Origin: Oribacterium sp. WCC10
GTDB lineage: Bacteria; Bacillota; Clostridia; Lachnospirales; Lachnospiraceae
Assembly: GCF_900113415.1 (NCBI RefSeq)
Contig: NZ_FOPH01000002.1
Span: 186,001-250,000 of the forward strand
Direction of reading: 5' to 3'
Length of the DNA: 64,000 nucleotides
A program made the translations under genes and the position numbers. This document shows, in pieces, positions 17,275-26,561 of the stretch (within the stretch, counting starts at the first letter, position 1; each line of letters opens with the position of its first letter). The notes below the pieces were generated by a model. The model did no database searches. It saw nothing but the letters and a program-made list of their open reading frames with translations, and was not told where the DNA came from.

Positions 17275-18282
17275 ATGGGGTTCAGAGTTATAAAAGGCGG
17301 ATTACTAACCACCGTACAGGATCTGGGGCGGTCAGGCTATCAGAGCCAGGGCTTCAATGTCGGCGGTGTCATGGATCAGCGTTCCTTCCGTATTGCGAAC
17401 CTGCTTCTTGATAATCCTGAAAATGAAGCGGTTCTTGAATGTACTCTCATAGGACCGACGCTGGAGTTTACTTCCAGCCAGATCATAGCTATCACAGGCG
17501 GAGACTTCAGACCGGAGCTTAATGATGATCCGGTACCTATGTATACTGCAATATATGTTAACAAGGGAGATGTTTTGAAAGTTGGTTCTGCAAGAACCGG
17601 AAGAACATGTTATATTGCATTTTCAAACTATCTGCAGATTCCGGTTGTCATGGGTTCCAGAAGTACCAATCTGAAGTGCGGTATAGGCGGATTCAAGGGA
17701 AGAAAATTAAATGACGGTGACTATATATCTACGAGAATAAAGAGAAGAAAGTATCTTCCGTATTTTCTGTCCAGATCACTTCCTCTTCATGAGTTCGACA
17801 ACAGTACCGAAACCATTCGGGTTGTCATGGGACCTCAGGAGGATATGTTTTCAGCAAAGGGAATGGAGACATTCCTTAACAGCGAATTCATTGTCTCAAG
17901 TAACTTCGACAGGATGGGGGTGCGACTGGAAGGACCTTTCGTTGAGAGCAAGACGGGATCGGATATTATTTCAGACGGTATAGCACTTGGTGCCATACAG
18001 GTACCGGCGCATGGAAAACCTATCATACTTCTTGCCGATCACCAGACGGCCGGCGGTTATGCAAAGATAGGAACTGTAGCAAGTGTGGACCTTCCGAAGG
18101 TTGTGCAAAGAAGGATAGACGACAAGATAAAATTTAAGGCTATAACAGTGGAAGAGGCGCAGCATCTTATCAAGGTGCAGGAGCATGAGTATCAGGTATT
18201 CAGAAATCGCATACACAGACCGTGTAAGGAGGTTTTGGAGGTCAGGCTCACTGCTCAGAGACTTGAGAAGCTGTTCACATAA
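17275..18282 (+). CDS. pxpC: 5-oxoprolinase subunit PxpC (KipA family)
   Basis: A 335-aa protein of the KipA/allophanate-hydrolase subunit 2 family. The N-terminal motif LLTTVQDLGRSGYQSQGF is diagnostic, as is the late DHQTAGGYAKIGTV. It is the PxpB partner in the 5-oxoprolinase complex. The ATG directly follows the TAA of pxpB, with AAGGAGATGA inside the end of pxpB, so the two are translationally coupled. Confidence 0.9.
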   Translation: MGFRVIKGGLLTTVQDLGRSGYQSQGFNVGGVMDQRSFRIANLLLDNPENEAVLECTLIGPTLEFTSSQIIAITGGDFRPELNDDPVPMYTAIYVNKGDVLKVGSARTGRTCYIAFSNYLQIPVVMGSRSTNLKCGIGGFKGRKLNDGDYISTRIKRRKYLPYFLSRSLPLHEFDNSTETIRVVMGPQEDMFSAKGMETFLNSEFIVSSNFDRMGVRLEGPFVESKTGSDIISDGIALGAIQVPAHGKPIILLADHQTAGGYAKIGTVASVDLPKVVQRRIDDKIKFKAITVEEAQHLIKVQEHEYQVFRNRIHRPCKEVLEVRLTAQRLEKLFT

Positions 18283-18403
18283 ATATTGTGGGATAAATGA
18301 TGGAAGTTATGTCGGATTCTCGGCATGAATCTGATGTCAGGGCCGTTTTTCGGGAAGGCTATATCCGGAAAGACCGACGATTCCATATGGAAAGGATTGA
18401 CCG

Positions 18404-18865
18404 ATGATGGATTTAGATAAGATTGAAGGACTGGTAAAGATTCTTGAGGGGTCATCTCTTAAGACCATGTCAGTAAAGGACGGAGATTTTAAGATCACCA
18501 TGAGTAAGCTGGATAATCCGCCTGTGATTTCCGGGGGAGCTCAGGTTGCACCTGTTGCTGTTAATGCTTCGGCGGGGGCAGAAACTGTATCGCATCAGGT
18601 TAACGGAACCGTTGATGATGAAACAGAAGTAAACATTACATCTCCTATAGTAGGAACATTCTACTCTGCAGCAGGTCCGGATATCCCGGCTTATGTTAAG
18701 GTTGGGGATACCGTAAAGGCAGGTGAGACAGTCTGCATAGTAGAGGCTATGAAGATGATGAATGAAATATCTGTTGACTATGACTGTGAGATCGAAGCGG
18801 TTCTTGTTTCCAATGAGCAGAAGGTGGAGTATGGTCAGCCGTTGTTCAGAGTAAAGAAGCTGTAG
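18404..18865 (+). CDS. accB: Biotin carboxyl carrier protein
   Basis: A 153-aa carrier. The N-terminal helix, a linker with Ala/Val/Glu, and the C-terminal biotinyl domain with VEAMKMMNEI, where the central Lys is biotinylated, are all present. It lies inside the pxp operon, next to biotin carboxylase. It may feed acetyl-CoA carboxylase, or a dedicated carboxylase linked to Pxp; no carboxyltransferase genes are present here. Start: ATG at 18404 or 18407, AAAGGA upstream. Confidence 0.88.
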   Translation: MMDLDKIEGLVKILEGSSLKTMSVKDGDFKITMSKLDNPPVISGGAQVAPVAVNASAGAETVSHQVNGTVDDETEVNITSPIVGTFYSAAGPDIPAYVKVGDTVKAGETVCIVEAMKMMNEISVDYDCEIEAVLVSNEQKVEYGQPLFRVKKL

Positions 18866-18874
18866 GAGGTCCGG

Positions 18875-20224
18875 ATGTTTAAAAGAGTTTTGGTTGCAAA
18901 CCGCGGAGAGATTGCGGTGAGAGTCATCCGTGCTCTTCGTGATATGGGGATTGCTTCCGTTGCGGTTTATTCAAAGGAAGACAAGGATGCTCTTCATGTG
19001 AGACTTGCGGATATGAGAGTCTGCATCGGTGAGGGGCCGGCCAGAGATTCATATCTCAATATGGATGCCATCATCTCCGCAGCGCTCAATACCGAGTGTG
19101 AAGCCATTCATCCGGGATACGGTTTCCTGTCCGAGAACAGTGAGTTTGCAAGAAAATGCCGGGAGAATGACATCGTATTCATTGGTCCTTCTCCTGAACT
19201 CATTGATGAGATGGGTAATAAATCAGCTGCACGAAAAAGGATGATGGATGCCGGAGTGCCTGTGGTACCTGGAACAAAGGAGCCGGTTTATGACGCATCT
19301 ATTGCACTTTCTGAAGCAAAAAAAATAGGTTTTCCTGTCATGATAAAGGCAAGTTCCGGTGGTGGTGGAAAAGGAATGCGCGAATGCTTTTCCGAAGAGG
19401 ATTTCGAAGATGCATTTAATACGGCTCAACGTGAATCTGCCAATGCTTTTGGTGATGACACCATGTACATCGAGAAGCTGGTGGTACATCCGAGACATGT
19501 GGAGGTGCAGCTGATCGGAGACAAGTTCGGTAATGTTGTTACACTGGGAGAAAGAGACTGTTCCGTACAACGTAATCACCAGAAGCTTATCGAGGAGTCG
19601 CCGTCGCCTGCCATAGATGAATCTACCCGCAGGCAGATGTATGTAGACGCAGCCCTTGCTGCAAAGACAGTGGGATATGACAGCGCAGGAACCATTGAGT
19701 TCATAGTTGATCAGAGTGGAGAATATTACTTCATGGAGATGAACACCCGTATTCAGGTAGAGCATGGCGTCACGGAGATGGAAACCGGAACGGATCTCAT
19801 GGTGGAACAGATACGTATAGCTGCAGGAGAGATGCTTGGTTTTAAGCAGGAGGATATAGTGCTTCGCGGTCACACCATAGAGTGTCGTGTCAATGCTGAG
19901 ATTCCGGAGAAACATTTCATGCCGAGTCCCGGAAAGATAACCAATCTGCTTCTGCCGGGTGGAAACGGAGTAAGAGTGGACACTGCTGTATACACCGGAT
20001 ACACTATTCCGTCAGAGTATGATTCAATGATTGCAAAGATCATCGTTCATGCAGATACAAGAGATGCGGCCATCATGAAGATGAAAGCAGCCCTTGATGA
20101 AACACTTATCATGGGAGTGGATACAAATCTTGATTTCCAGTATAAAATCATGAGCAACCCTACATTCTGTAAGGGTGAGGCAGATACGGGATTCATCAAG
20201 GCGTTTACAGAGGGAGGAAAATGA
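18875..20224 (+). CDS. accC: Biotin carboxylase
   Basis: A 449-aa ATP-grasp enzyme that carboxylates the biotin of the carrier using ATP and bicarbonate. The N-terminal FKRVLVANRGEIAVRVIRAL, the glycine loop KASSGGGGKGMR, and the catalytic-site stretch EMNTRIQVEHGVTE are all intact. Length is normal. TAGGAGG overlaps the end of accB, and its own stop overlaps the pxpA start by 4 nt, so these genes are tightly coupled. Confidence 0.93.
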   Translation: MFKRVLVANRGEIAVRVIRALRDMGIASVAVYSKEDKDALHVRLADMRVCIGEGPARDSYLNMDAIISAALNTECEAIHPGYGFLSENSEFARKCRENDIVFIGPSPELIDEMGNKSAARKRMMDAGVPVVPGTKEPVYDASIALSEAKKIGFPVMIKASSGGGGKGMRECFSEEDFEDAFNTAQRESANAFGDDTMYIEKLVVHPRHVEVQLIGDKFGNVVTLGERDCSVQRNHQKLIEESPSPAIDESTRRQMYVDAALAAKTVGYDSAGTIEFIVDQSGEYYFMEMNTRIQVEHGVTEMETGTDLMVEQIRIAAGEMLGFKQEDIVLRGHTIECRVNAEIPEKHFMPSPGKITNLLLPGGNGVRVDTAVYTGYTIPSEYDSMIAKIIVHADTRDAAIMKMKAALDETLIMGVDTNLDFQYKIMSNPTFCKGEADTGFIKAFTEGGK

Positions 20225-20988
20225 TGCAGGTTGATCTGAACAGTGATCTCGGAGAAAGCTTCGGACGTTATACATTGGGTGAGGACAATGAGATCATTCC
20301 ACTTATAACAAGTGCCAATGTAGCTGCGGGTTTCCATGCGTCTGATCCATTGGTTATGCGTAAAACCGTGGAGGCTGCAAAAGCTTCAGGCATTGCAATC
20401 GGAGTACACCCGGGATATCCGGATCTCATGGGATTCGGAAGACGAAATATGGTGATCTCGAATGAGGAGTCCTATGCATACACATTGTATCAGATTGGAG
20501 CACTGGATGCTTTTCTGAAGGCGCAGGGCATGAAACTTCAGCATGTGAAACCTCATGGTGCTTTCTACAATATGGCGGCAAAGGATAGAAGTCAGTCTGA
20601 AGCCATCTGCAGAGCGATAAAGGATTATGATCCAGAACTTATCGTTATGGCACTTCCTTCGGGTGAACTATATAAGGCTGCGAAGGACATGGGGCTCAGG
20701 GCTGCGGCAGAGGTGTTTGCAGACAGAGCCTATGAAGAAGACGGAACCCTTGTGAACAGAAAGAAACCGGGTGCCATGATCACGGACGAGGAGGAATCCC
20801 TAAGCAGAGTCATCCGTATGGTCAAGGAACATAAGGTAACGGCAATAACCGGTAAGGATATAGATATCACTGTAGATTCCATATGTGTACACGGTGACGG
20901 TGCAAAGGCTCTTCAGTTTGTGAGAAAGCTGAGGGAGGGACTTGCAGCAGCAGGGGTAGACATTAAGCCACTCAGGGAATTCCTGTAA
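20221..20988 (+). CDS. pxpA: 5-oxoprolinase subunit PxpA (LamB/YcsF family)
   Basis: A 255-aa protein of the LamB/YcsF family, beginning QVDLNSDLGESFGRY with the typical ANVAAGFHASDP and KPHGAFYN motifs. It is the third subunit of 5-oxoprolinase. The ATG at 20221 overlaps the accC stop; a second ATG follows immediately. It is the last gene of the operon, with a terminator downstream. Confidence 0.92.
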   Translation: MMQVDLNSDLGESFGRYTLGEDNEIIPLITSANVAAGFHASDPLVMRKTVEAAKASGIAIGVHPGYPDLMGFGRRNMVISNEESYAYTLYQIGALDAFLKAQGMKLQHVKPHGAFYNMAAKDRSQSEAICRAIKDYDPELIVMALPSGELYKAAKDMGLRAAAEVFADRAYEEDGTLVNRKKPGAMITDEEESLSRVIRMVKEHKVTAITGKDIDITVDSICVHGDGAKALQFVRKLREGLAAAGVDIKPLREFL

Positions 20989-21030
20989 TTCCGTATAAGA
21001 CAAATTTAATAATTTTTAAAATATGATTTT

Positions 21031-21081
21031 GAGCCGCTTAAAAACGATGACTATTCATCGCATTTTAAGACGGCTCTTTTT
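21031..21081 (+). terminator. Terminator of the pxp operon
   Basis: The stem GAGCCG / CGGCTC, extended inside by CTTAAAA / TTTTAAG and CGATGA / TCATCG, is followed by TTTTT. Confidence 0.88.
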
Positions 21082-21242
21082 CGACCTGTTTTCTGAAAAT
21101 ATTACATTAAATTTCAATTTTCAGAATTAAATAAAAGGGCTATGTGAGTTAAGGGGATATAATTTTTTTCGCGATTATGCCGATATGTAGGGTATCAGGG
21201 GATGAGTATACAGAAACTTTTAATTTATAGGAGAATCTAACC

Positions 21243-22121
21243 ATGATTGATATATATATTCGTATACACCCGATCACATTTGAAGATTGCGGGGTTCTGG
21301 GAGGCAGAACAGCTTTTCCGGCAGGAACCGAGATGCGCAGCAAAACAGGAAAGAGTGGAGCTGATTTTATTGAAGAAGTGCTTCATTTGCTCATCAGAAA
21401 ATCAAAGCGCGGAAAGTTTATCTATCCCTTTAAGAGAATAGCGGTCTGCTTCATAGATATGGACGGAGCAATCAGTCTTGCATATACAGGTGACGGTGAT
21501 ATTGAGAATAATACTTATTCGTATATAGATAACAAAGGGAACACCGGAAGGATATACAGTTACTATGAGATAGGGGAACTATTGAGCCGGAGAAACATTC
21601 AGCTCTATGCCGTATTTCAGCAGCAGGATGATGGCAGCTTCAGGGCTATCGGAAATGTGCTTGATAGCAGCATGAGAGATAATGCTGAAGCCGGAGAGTC
21701 TTCGAGTGTAAGGGGAGACAGAGGTATACCTGCACGGATCTTTGATGCGGTGAGGTGTCTCGACCTGCGTGGAAGCTGTAAGGCGAAGGTTGTGGAGGCT
21801 TCTGATTTTCATAACTATATAAAGTATGAACTTGGAGAGGATTTCTTTATCGAGGCATACGACAATCTGAATACCAATTCCCGGGAGTATTGGCTGGGCA
21901 GGGACTATACCAAAGAAAAACAGCTTTTGAATTGCTTTGATCTCGATGATCCTTTCTGTGATGACTATATCGGCAGCGACTGGAAGGTACATATCGATGA
22001 GCGGTTTGCAGAGGTTCTTTGCAAGCTTACAGACAGTTATGAGTATCTGTATATCGATAATGACTATAAACTCAGCATGCTGGCTTTAAATCTTGAAAGG
22101 GTTGAGAATGGAATCAGGTAA
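21243..22121 (+). CDS. Hypothetical protein, family not recognised
   Basis: A 292-aa soluble protein with no signal peptide or membrane segment. It is rich in Asp, Glu, Tyr and Ile. Notable stretches are KRGKFIYPFKRIAVCFIDMD, YSYYEIGELLSRRNIQLY and, near the C-terminus, DDPFCDDYIGSDW. I do not recognise a family. Start: ATG with TAGGAG 8 nt upstream. It lies alone between two terminators, so it is a single-gene unit. Confidence 0.7.
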   Translation: MIDIYIRIHPITFEDCGVLGGRTAFPAGTEMRSKTGKSGADFIEEVLHLLIRKSKRGKFIYPFKRIAVCFIDMDGAISLAYTGDGDIENNTYSYIDNKGNTGRIYSYYEIGELLSRRNIQLYAVFQQQDDGSFRAIGNVLDSSMRDNAEAGESSSVRGDRGIPARIFDAVRCLDLRGSCKAKVVEASDFHNYIKYELGEDFFIEAYDNLNTNSREYWLGRDYTKEKQLLNCFDLDDPFCDDYIGSDWKVHIDERFAEVLCKLTDSYEYLYIDNDYKLSMLALNLERVENGIR

Positions 22122-22226
22122 CCGTAGGACGGGAGTTTGACAGGTTGCTGATTAAGAGCATATGGATAAAAGATTTTAATTGTTGTGAATACAGTACAAA
22201 AATAAAGGATAAATCAGCTTTGATGC

Positions 22227-22257
22227 CCCGGAGTCTTTGCGGACTTCGGGATTTTTG
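22227..22257 (+). terminator. Terminator after the hypothetical gene
   Basis: CCCGGAGTC / GACTTCGGG, with a 6-nt loop and a following ATTTTTG. The rest of the gene-free 22122-22464 holds the promoter listed next and a short GCCGGG / TCCGGC hairpin just before the next ribosome site. Confidence 0.85.
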
Positions 22258-22345
22258 TGTTTACAGGAAGACAGGGATTCAATTAATCAGGTTGAAGTAC
22301 GGTGACAGGGGAAGGTTTCGATAAGTGCAGAGGTGTTAATTGTAT

Positions 22346-22374
22346 TTGACTTGTGAGTGGAAAGAGATTAATCT
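22346..22374 (+). promoter_or_regulatory. Promoter of the nitronate monooxygenase-type gene
   Basis: -35 TTGACT (22346-22351), 17-nt spacer, -10 TAATCT (22369-22374). Confidence 0.5.
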
Positions 22375-22464
22375 AGAAGCTGATGCGGTTAAAATTATTT
22401 AACTAAAAAATTTGAGCAATGTGGCCGGGTTTTAAATATCCGGCTGAGGAACGGAGATAGTATT

Positions 22465-23520
22465 ATGGCTCTTTTGACGATTCATGGAAAAGAGATAAAG
22501 ATACCCCTTATTCAGGGAGGGATGGGAGTAGGTGTTTCTCTTGAAAAGCTTGCAGGAGCAGTTGCCGGTTGCGGCGGTATAGGTTGTATCAGTACAGCAG
22601 ACTGCGGTTATCGTGAAGATGATTTTATGAAGAATCCTGAGGAGGCAAATCTGAGAGCTCTAAAGGAAGAGATCCGAAAAGCAAAGGAAATATCACATGG
22701 TATGGGACTTATTGCCATCAACGCTATGGTTGCTACGCAGCAGTATGCTGAAGCAGTGAAGACAGCGGTAAAGAGCGGCGTAGATGCGGTTATTTCAGGG
22801 GCTGGTCTCCCGCTTGATCTTCCGGAGCATGTACCGGAGGGCGAAGCACTTATCGCTCCCATAGTTTCAAGTGACAGGGCATTCAATGTCATCGCCAGGT
22901 CATGGGAGAGACATTACCATCGATATCCTGACTTCGTGGTTCTCGAAGGACCGAAGGCGGGAGGACACCTTGGGTTTAAGGAAAAGGAGCTTCTTGAGGG
23001 AACCTGTGGTTCTGTGACGGATATTCTTAAGAAGCTTGTAGAGGCAGTGAAGCCTTATGAAGAAGCAATAGGAAGAAAAATCCCTGTATTTGCGGCCGGT
23101 GGAATCTGGGACAAGGCTGATATAGAGGAGGTACAGGATCTCGGTGCAGCAGGAGTACAGATGGCTACAAGATTCATTGCCACAGAGGAGTGTGATGCTT
23201 CGCAGGCTTACAAGGATACTCTTCTTAATGCTTCGCAGGATGAAGTTCGCATTATCCACAGTCCGGTAGGCATGCCCGGAAGAGCAGTGTTTACACCGCT
23301 TATACAGAAGCTTGAGTCCTTCGGACGTATCCCGCCGGTACACTGTTCCAGATGTATCAAGACATGCAATCCGGCTCAGGTGCCATATTGCATCACAAGG
23401 GCGCTCATCGAGGCTGTAAAGGGAAATTACGAAGAAGGACTGTTTTTTACAGGAGATAATGTAGGACGTCTTGATAAGATGACCACGGTTCCGGAACTTA
23501 TCAGGGAATTGGGATTTTAA
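22465..23520 (+). CDS. Nitronate monooxygenase / FabK-type FMN oxidoreductase
   Basis: A 351-aa TIM-barrel flavoprotein of the 2-nitropropane dioxygenase family. Motifs: PLIQGGMGVGVSLEKLAGAV at the start, the central VLEGPKAGGHLG, and the FMN phosphate region FAAGGIWDKADIEEVQDLG. The C-terminus adds a Cys-bearing tail (HCSRCIKTCNPAQVPYC) common in Clostridia members. The physiological role is uncertain: nitronate detoxification or an enoyl-ACP reductase II-like reaction. Start: ATG with a GGAG site (ACGGAGAT) about 7 nt upstream. It is a single-gene unit between promoter and terminator. Confidence 0.82.
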   Translation: MALLTIHGKEIKIPLIQGGMGVGVSLEKLAGAVAGCGGIGCISTADCGYREDDFMKNPEEANLRALKEEIRKAKEISHGMGLIAINAMVATQQYAEAVKTAVKSGVDAVISGAGLPLDLPEHVPEGEALIAPIVSSDRAFNVIARSWERHYHRYPDFVVLEGPKAGGHLGFKEKELLEGTCGSVTDILKKLVEAVKPYEEAIGRKIPVFAAGGIWDKADIEEVQDLGAAGVQMATRFIATEECDASQAYKDTLLNASQDEVRIIHSPVGMPGRAVFTPLIQKLESFGRIPPVHCSRCIKTCNPAQVPYCITRALIEAVKGNYEEGLFFTGDNVGRLDKMTTVPELIRELGF

Positions 23521-23557
23521 TTTATAAACTTTTTGTGAACAGGAAACTGACAGATTG

Positions 23558-23587
23558 ACACCGGTTTAGGCCGGTGTTATTCTTTTT
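23558..23587 (+). terminator. Terminator after the FMN oxidoreductase gene
   Basis: ACACCGG / CCGGTGT with loop TTTAGG, followed by TATTCTTTTT. Confidence 0.85.
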
Positions 23588-23593
23588 AAATGA

Positions 23594-23620
23594 TTAGCAC
23601 TCAATTCGATTGATTGCTAA
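23594..23620 (+). promoter_or_regulatory. CIRCE operator (HrcA binding) upstream of lon
   Basis: TTAGCACTC, a 9-nt spacer (AATTCGATT), then GATTGCTAA: 17 of 18 arm positions match the CIRCE consensus TTAGCACTC-N9-GAGTGCTAA. It lies about 220 nt before lon. HrcA binding here would make lon heat-inducible. The stretch between CIRCE and lon also has two small GC hairpins (CGCCTTCGGGCG and GTCCCTGGGAGGGAC) just before the ribosome site. Confidence 0.85.
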
Positions 23621-23842
23621 CAGAACCATGACAGGTAATTACATCATCAGTGAGTGGTAAATGCTTTTGACATTCACCATGGTATCGGCAAAGCATTGAT
23701 TTGAATGTTTGAAGGTTTGATGTTTTTACAATGATATGGAAGATTATATAGAACTTCGTCTTTCGGGGATTTATCATAGATACAGGGGAGACGGTGACAC
23801 GCCTTCGGGCGCAGTCCCTGGGAGGGACAGACAGGAGTAAAG

Positions 23843-26341
23843 ATGAAAGTATTGCCACTATACAATGTGTTGGTTTTACCCAATTCAAATATATATTTTC
23901 AGACTCAGGCATTCAGGGCGATAGCAGGCAATAATGTTTATCAGGGAGACACGGTGACTCTCCTTATGATGAAACAGCAACAGACCCGTGAAGAGATAAC
24001 AGAGAACAGTTTTTATCCTATAGGCGTACAGGGAAAGATCGAGGAGATAGCTGCAGAAGGATATGTGATCATCAAAACTGAAGATCGTGTAAACATTACC
24101 GAAATTGCAATCAACGAGCAGCATGAGATATTTGTTGAAACTACAAAGCGTGAAGATATAAAGGATCTCAATGTCAATGAAGCTCGTCAGAAGCTTATGA
24201 AGATTAAGGCGGATCTTAAGGAACTTCTGTCAAGATTCCGCTGGGGCGCAGTGATGGAGGATTATATCGATCAGTATACCTCGATCGAAGAGGCTGCGGC
24301 GGTACTTAGTTCATGGATAACCATCACCAATGAGGAACGTTATCATGTACTGGAGATGGATTCCGAGAAAGAAAGATTCGATGCTCTTGAGAAGATAATT
24401 TATGAGTATGCCGAAGTGACTCGTGTGACAACAGATGCACAGTCAGCCCAGCAGCAGGACTATCAGAAGCTTTATAAGGAAAATGCTCTTAAGAAACAGA
24501 TTGATTATCTCCAAAAGCAGTTGGATGAGATGCATCCGGAGCAGGTTTCCGAGGTTCGGAAGTTTGAACTTAAGATACAGGAATCCGAAATGAATGAAGA
24601 GGCTAGAAGAGAGGCCGGGAAAGTTCTGAACCGTCTCAAGAATGATGGTGACAATTCTGCAGAATCCGGAATGCTTTATGATTATCTTGACTTCGTTACG
24701 GGACTTTCCTGGAAGAAGGAAGAGCCTGAGCAGATAGATCTTTCGGAGGCTGAAAAGATTCTTGATGAGGATCATTTCGGAATGAAGAAAGTGAAGGAAA
24801 GAATCATTCAGCAGATCGCAGTCATGAATCTGAAGAGAAAGCAGTCCGGTTCTATCATCGTTTTCGTGGGAGCTCCGGGTACCGGTAAGACTTCCATAGG
24901 CAAGTCCATCGCCAAGGCGCTTCACAGAAAGTATGTGAGAGTATCCCTCGGAGGTGTTAAGGATGAGGCTGATATCAGAGGCCACAGACGAACATATATC
25001 GGTGCCATGCCGGGACGTATCATGGACGGAATCAGCAAAGCCGGAGTGTCAAACCCGGTTATGGTTCTTGATGAGATCGATAAGCTTTCAAGCTCATATA
25101 ACGGAGACCCTGCAAGCGCCCTCCTTGAGGTTCTTGACCCTGAGCAGAATAACACATTCACTGACCACTATATGAATGTGCCGTATGACTTAAGTGATGT
25201 ACTCTTTATCTGTACGGCCAATACTCTTGACACTATTCCTGCTCCGCTGCTTAACCGAATGGAGGTTATTCAGTTCCAGGGATATACTCCGTTAGAAAAA
25301 TTCCAGATTGCGGAGAAACATCTGCTGCCTAAGGCGCTTGATGCTGTAGGACTCAAGACAAAAGACATTAAGGTTAATGATGATGCCATGGAGACCATCA
25401 TTTCCGACTACACACGCGAAGGCGGAGTAAGAGGCCTCAAGAAGAGACTTGATACGCTTTGCCGTATAGCTGCTGTGAAGTTCGTAAGAGAAAATGGTGT
25501 GCCGGAGGTAGAGGAAAATCAGGATGACAAGTCTGAGACTCTGACAGACAATATGGCATCATTAGAGAAAAAGTCTGTAGAAAAAGTTCAGTCTGATGTA
25601 AAAGATGAAATAAATGATGACCTAACGGAAGAGAAACATGAGAGTTCATCCGACGATGGCGCACAGAAACCTGTGGAAGAGAAGCAAACAGTGTCTCAGG
25701 GAGAACCAAAGATTGTAGTGACTAAGGAAGAACTTCGTGAGTATCTGGATATGCATGCCCTCACCCACAACAAAGTGAAGGATGAGGCGCGTCCCGGTGT
25801 GGTTACAGGTCTTGCATGGACTCAGGTAGGTGGCGAGATTCTTTATATAGAAACTCTGTTCAACAAGGGTGAAGGTAAGCTCAATGTAACCGGACAGCTT
25901 GGTGATGTGATGAAGGAATCGGTTCAGATAGCATTATCTGTAGTTAAGTCGAGATTTCCTGAACTTGCTTCAAAATTTAAGGAAAATGATCTTCATATCC
26001 ACGTACCTGACGGTTCGACACCTAAGGATGGTCCTTCTGCGGGCATTACCATGACAACGGCACTGGCTTCGCTCGTAACAGGACGTCCGGTTTCTCCGCA
26101 TATCGCCATGACAGGTGAGATTTCACTTGAAGGTACTGTCAATGCCATAGGCGGACTTCCCGAGAAGCTCATGGCAGCAGAGCGAGCCGGAGTCACAAAG
26201 GTATTTATCCCTAAGGACAATGTTGAAGACCTTCGTGATGTGGCTTCCGAGGTAAAGGACAAGCTGGAGATCATCCCTGTGGAATATGTTGAGGAAGTGC
26301 TCAAAGCGACAGGAGTCATGACAGAGGAAGATAATAAATAA
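23843..26341 (+). CDS. lon: ATP-dependent protease Lon
   Basis: An 832-aa Lon. The substrate-binding N-domain begins KVLPLYNVLVLPN. The AAA+ module has Walker A GAPGTGKTS and Walker B VMVLDEIDKLS. The protease domain has the catalytic Ser in DGPSAGITM and the Lys in the region VTKVFIPKDN. Between the AAA+ lid and the protease domain is a roughly 65-residue acidic, low-complexity insertion (about residues 552-618). Lon degrades misfolded and regulatory proteins in the cytoplasm. Start: ATG with AGGAG 6 nt upstream. The CIRCE element upstream implies HrcA heat-shock control. Confidence 0.96.
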   Translation: MKVLPLYNVLVLPNSNIYFQTQAFRAIAGNNVYQGDTVTLLMMKQQQTREEITENSFYPIGVQGKIEEIAAEGYVIIKTEDRVNITEIAINEQHEIFVETTKREDIKDLNVNEARQKLMKIKADLKELLSRFRWGAVMEDYIDQYTSIEEAAAVLSSWITITNEERYHVLEMDSEKERFDALEKIIYEYAEVTRVTTDAQSAQQQDYQKLYKENALKKQIDYLQKQLDEMHPEQVSEVRKFELKIQESEMNEEARREAGKVLNRLKNDGDNSAESGMLYDYLDFVTGLSWKKEEPEQIDLSEAEKILDEDHFGMKKVKERIIQQIAVMNLKRKQSGSIIVFVGAPGTGKTSIGKSIAKALHRKYVRVSLGGVKDEADIRGHRRTYIGAMPGRIMDGISKAGVSNPVMVLDEIDKLSSSYNGDPASALLEVLDPEQNNTFTDHYMNVPYDLSDVLFICTANTLDTIPAPLLNRMEVIQFQGYTPLEKFQIAEKHLLPKALDAVGLKTKDIKVNDDAMETIISDYTREGGVRGLKKRLDTLCRIAAVKFVRENGVPEVEENQDDKSETLTDNMASLEKKSVEKVQSDVKDEINDDLTEEKHESSSDDGAQKPVEEKQTVSQGEPKIVVTKEELREYLDMHALTHNKVKDEARPGVVTGLAWTQVGGEILYIETLFNKGEGKLNVTGQLGDVMKESVQIALSVVKSRFPELASKFKENDLHIHVPDGSTPKDGPSAGITMTTALASLVTGRPVSPHIAMTGEISLEGTVNAIGGLPEKLMAAERAGVTKVFIPKDNVEDLRDVASEVKDKLEIIPVEYVEEVLKATGVMTEEDNK

Positions 26342-26421
26342 AATTCTGTTATGGCTGACATTAAAAACAGGGTGATACGTTATAAATACATGAGTTAAAA
26401 TATATATTATACAGACTGCAA

Positions 26422-26462
26422 CGGAGCAAATGAACTAACAGGTCATTTGCTCCGCTTTTTTT
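26422..26462 (+). terminator. Terminator of lon
   Basis: CGGAGCAAATGA / TCATTTGCTCCG with a 9-nt loop, then CTTTTTTT. Confidence 0.92.
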
Positions 26463-26469
26463 GCGATAA

Positions 26470-26551
26470 AGCCTTCACGCGGCCGACGTGCCTGCACGAT
26501 CGGACATGGGAAGGCTAACGCAGAATCGGGTATGGGGACCCCTGCCCGATT
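26470..26551. other. Two GC-rich hairpins of unknown origin
   Basis: First: AGCCTTC (26470-26476) with GAAGGCT (26510-26516), enclosing CGTGC / GCACG. Second: AATCGGG (26524-26530) with CCCGATT (26545-26551), enclosing GGGG / CCCC. The GC content is clearly above the neighbourhood. They sit at the break point of the truncated gene that follows, so they may be debris of a mobile element or a small structured RNA. Confidence 0.4.
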
Positions 26552-26561
26552 ACGATAATAA

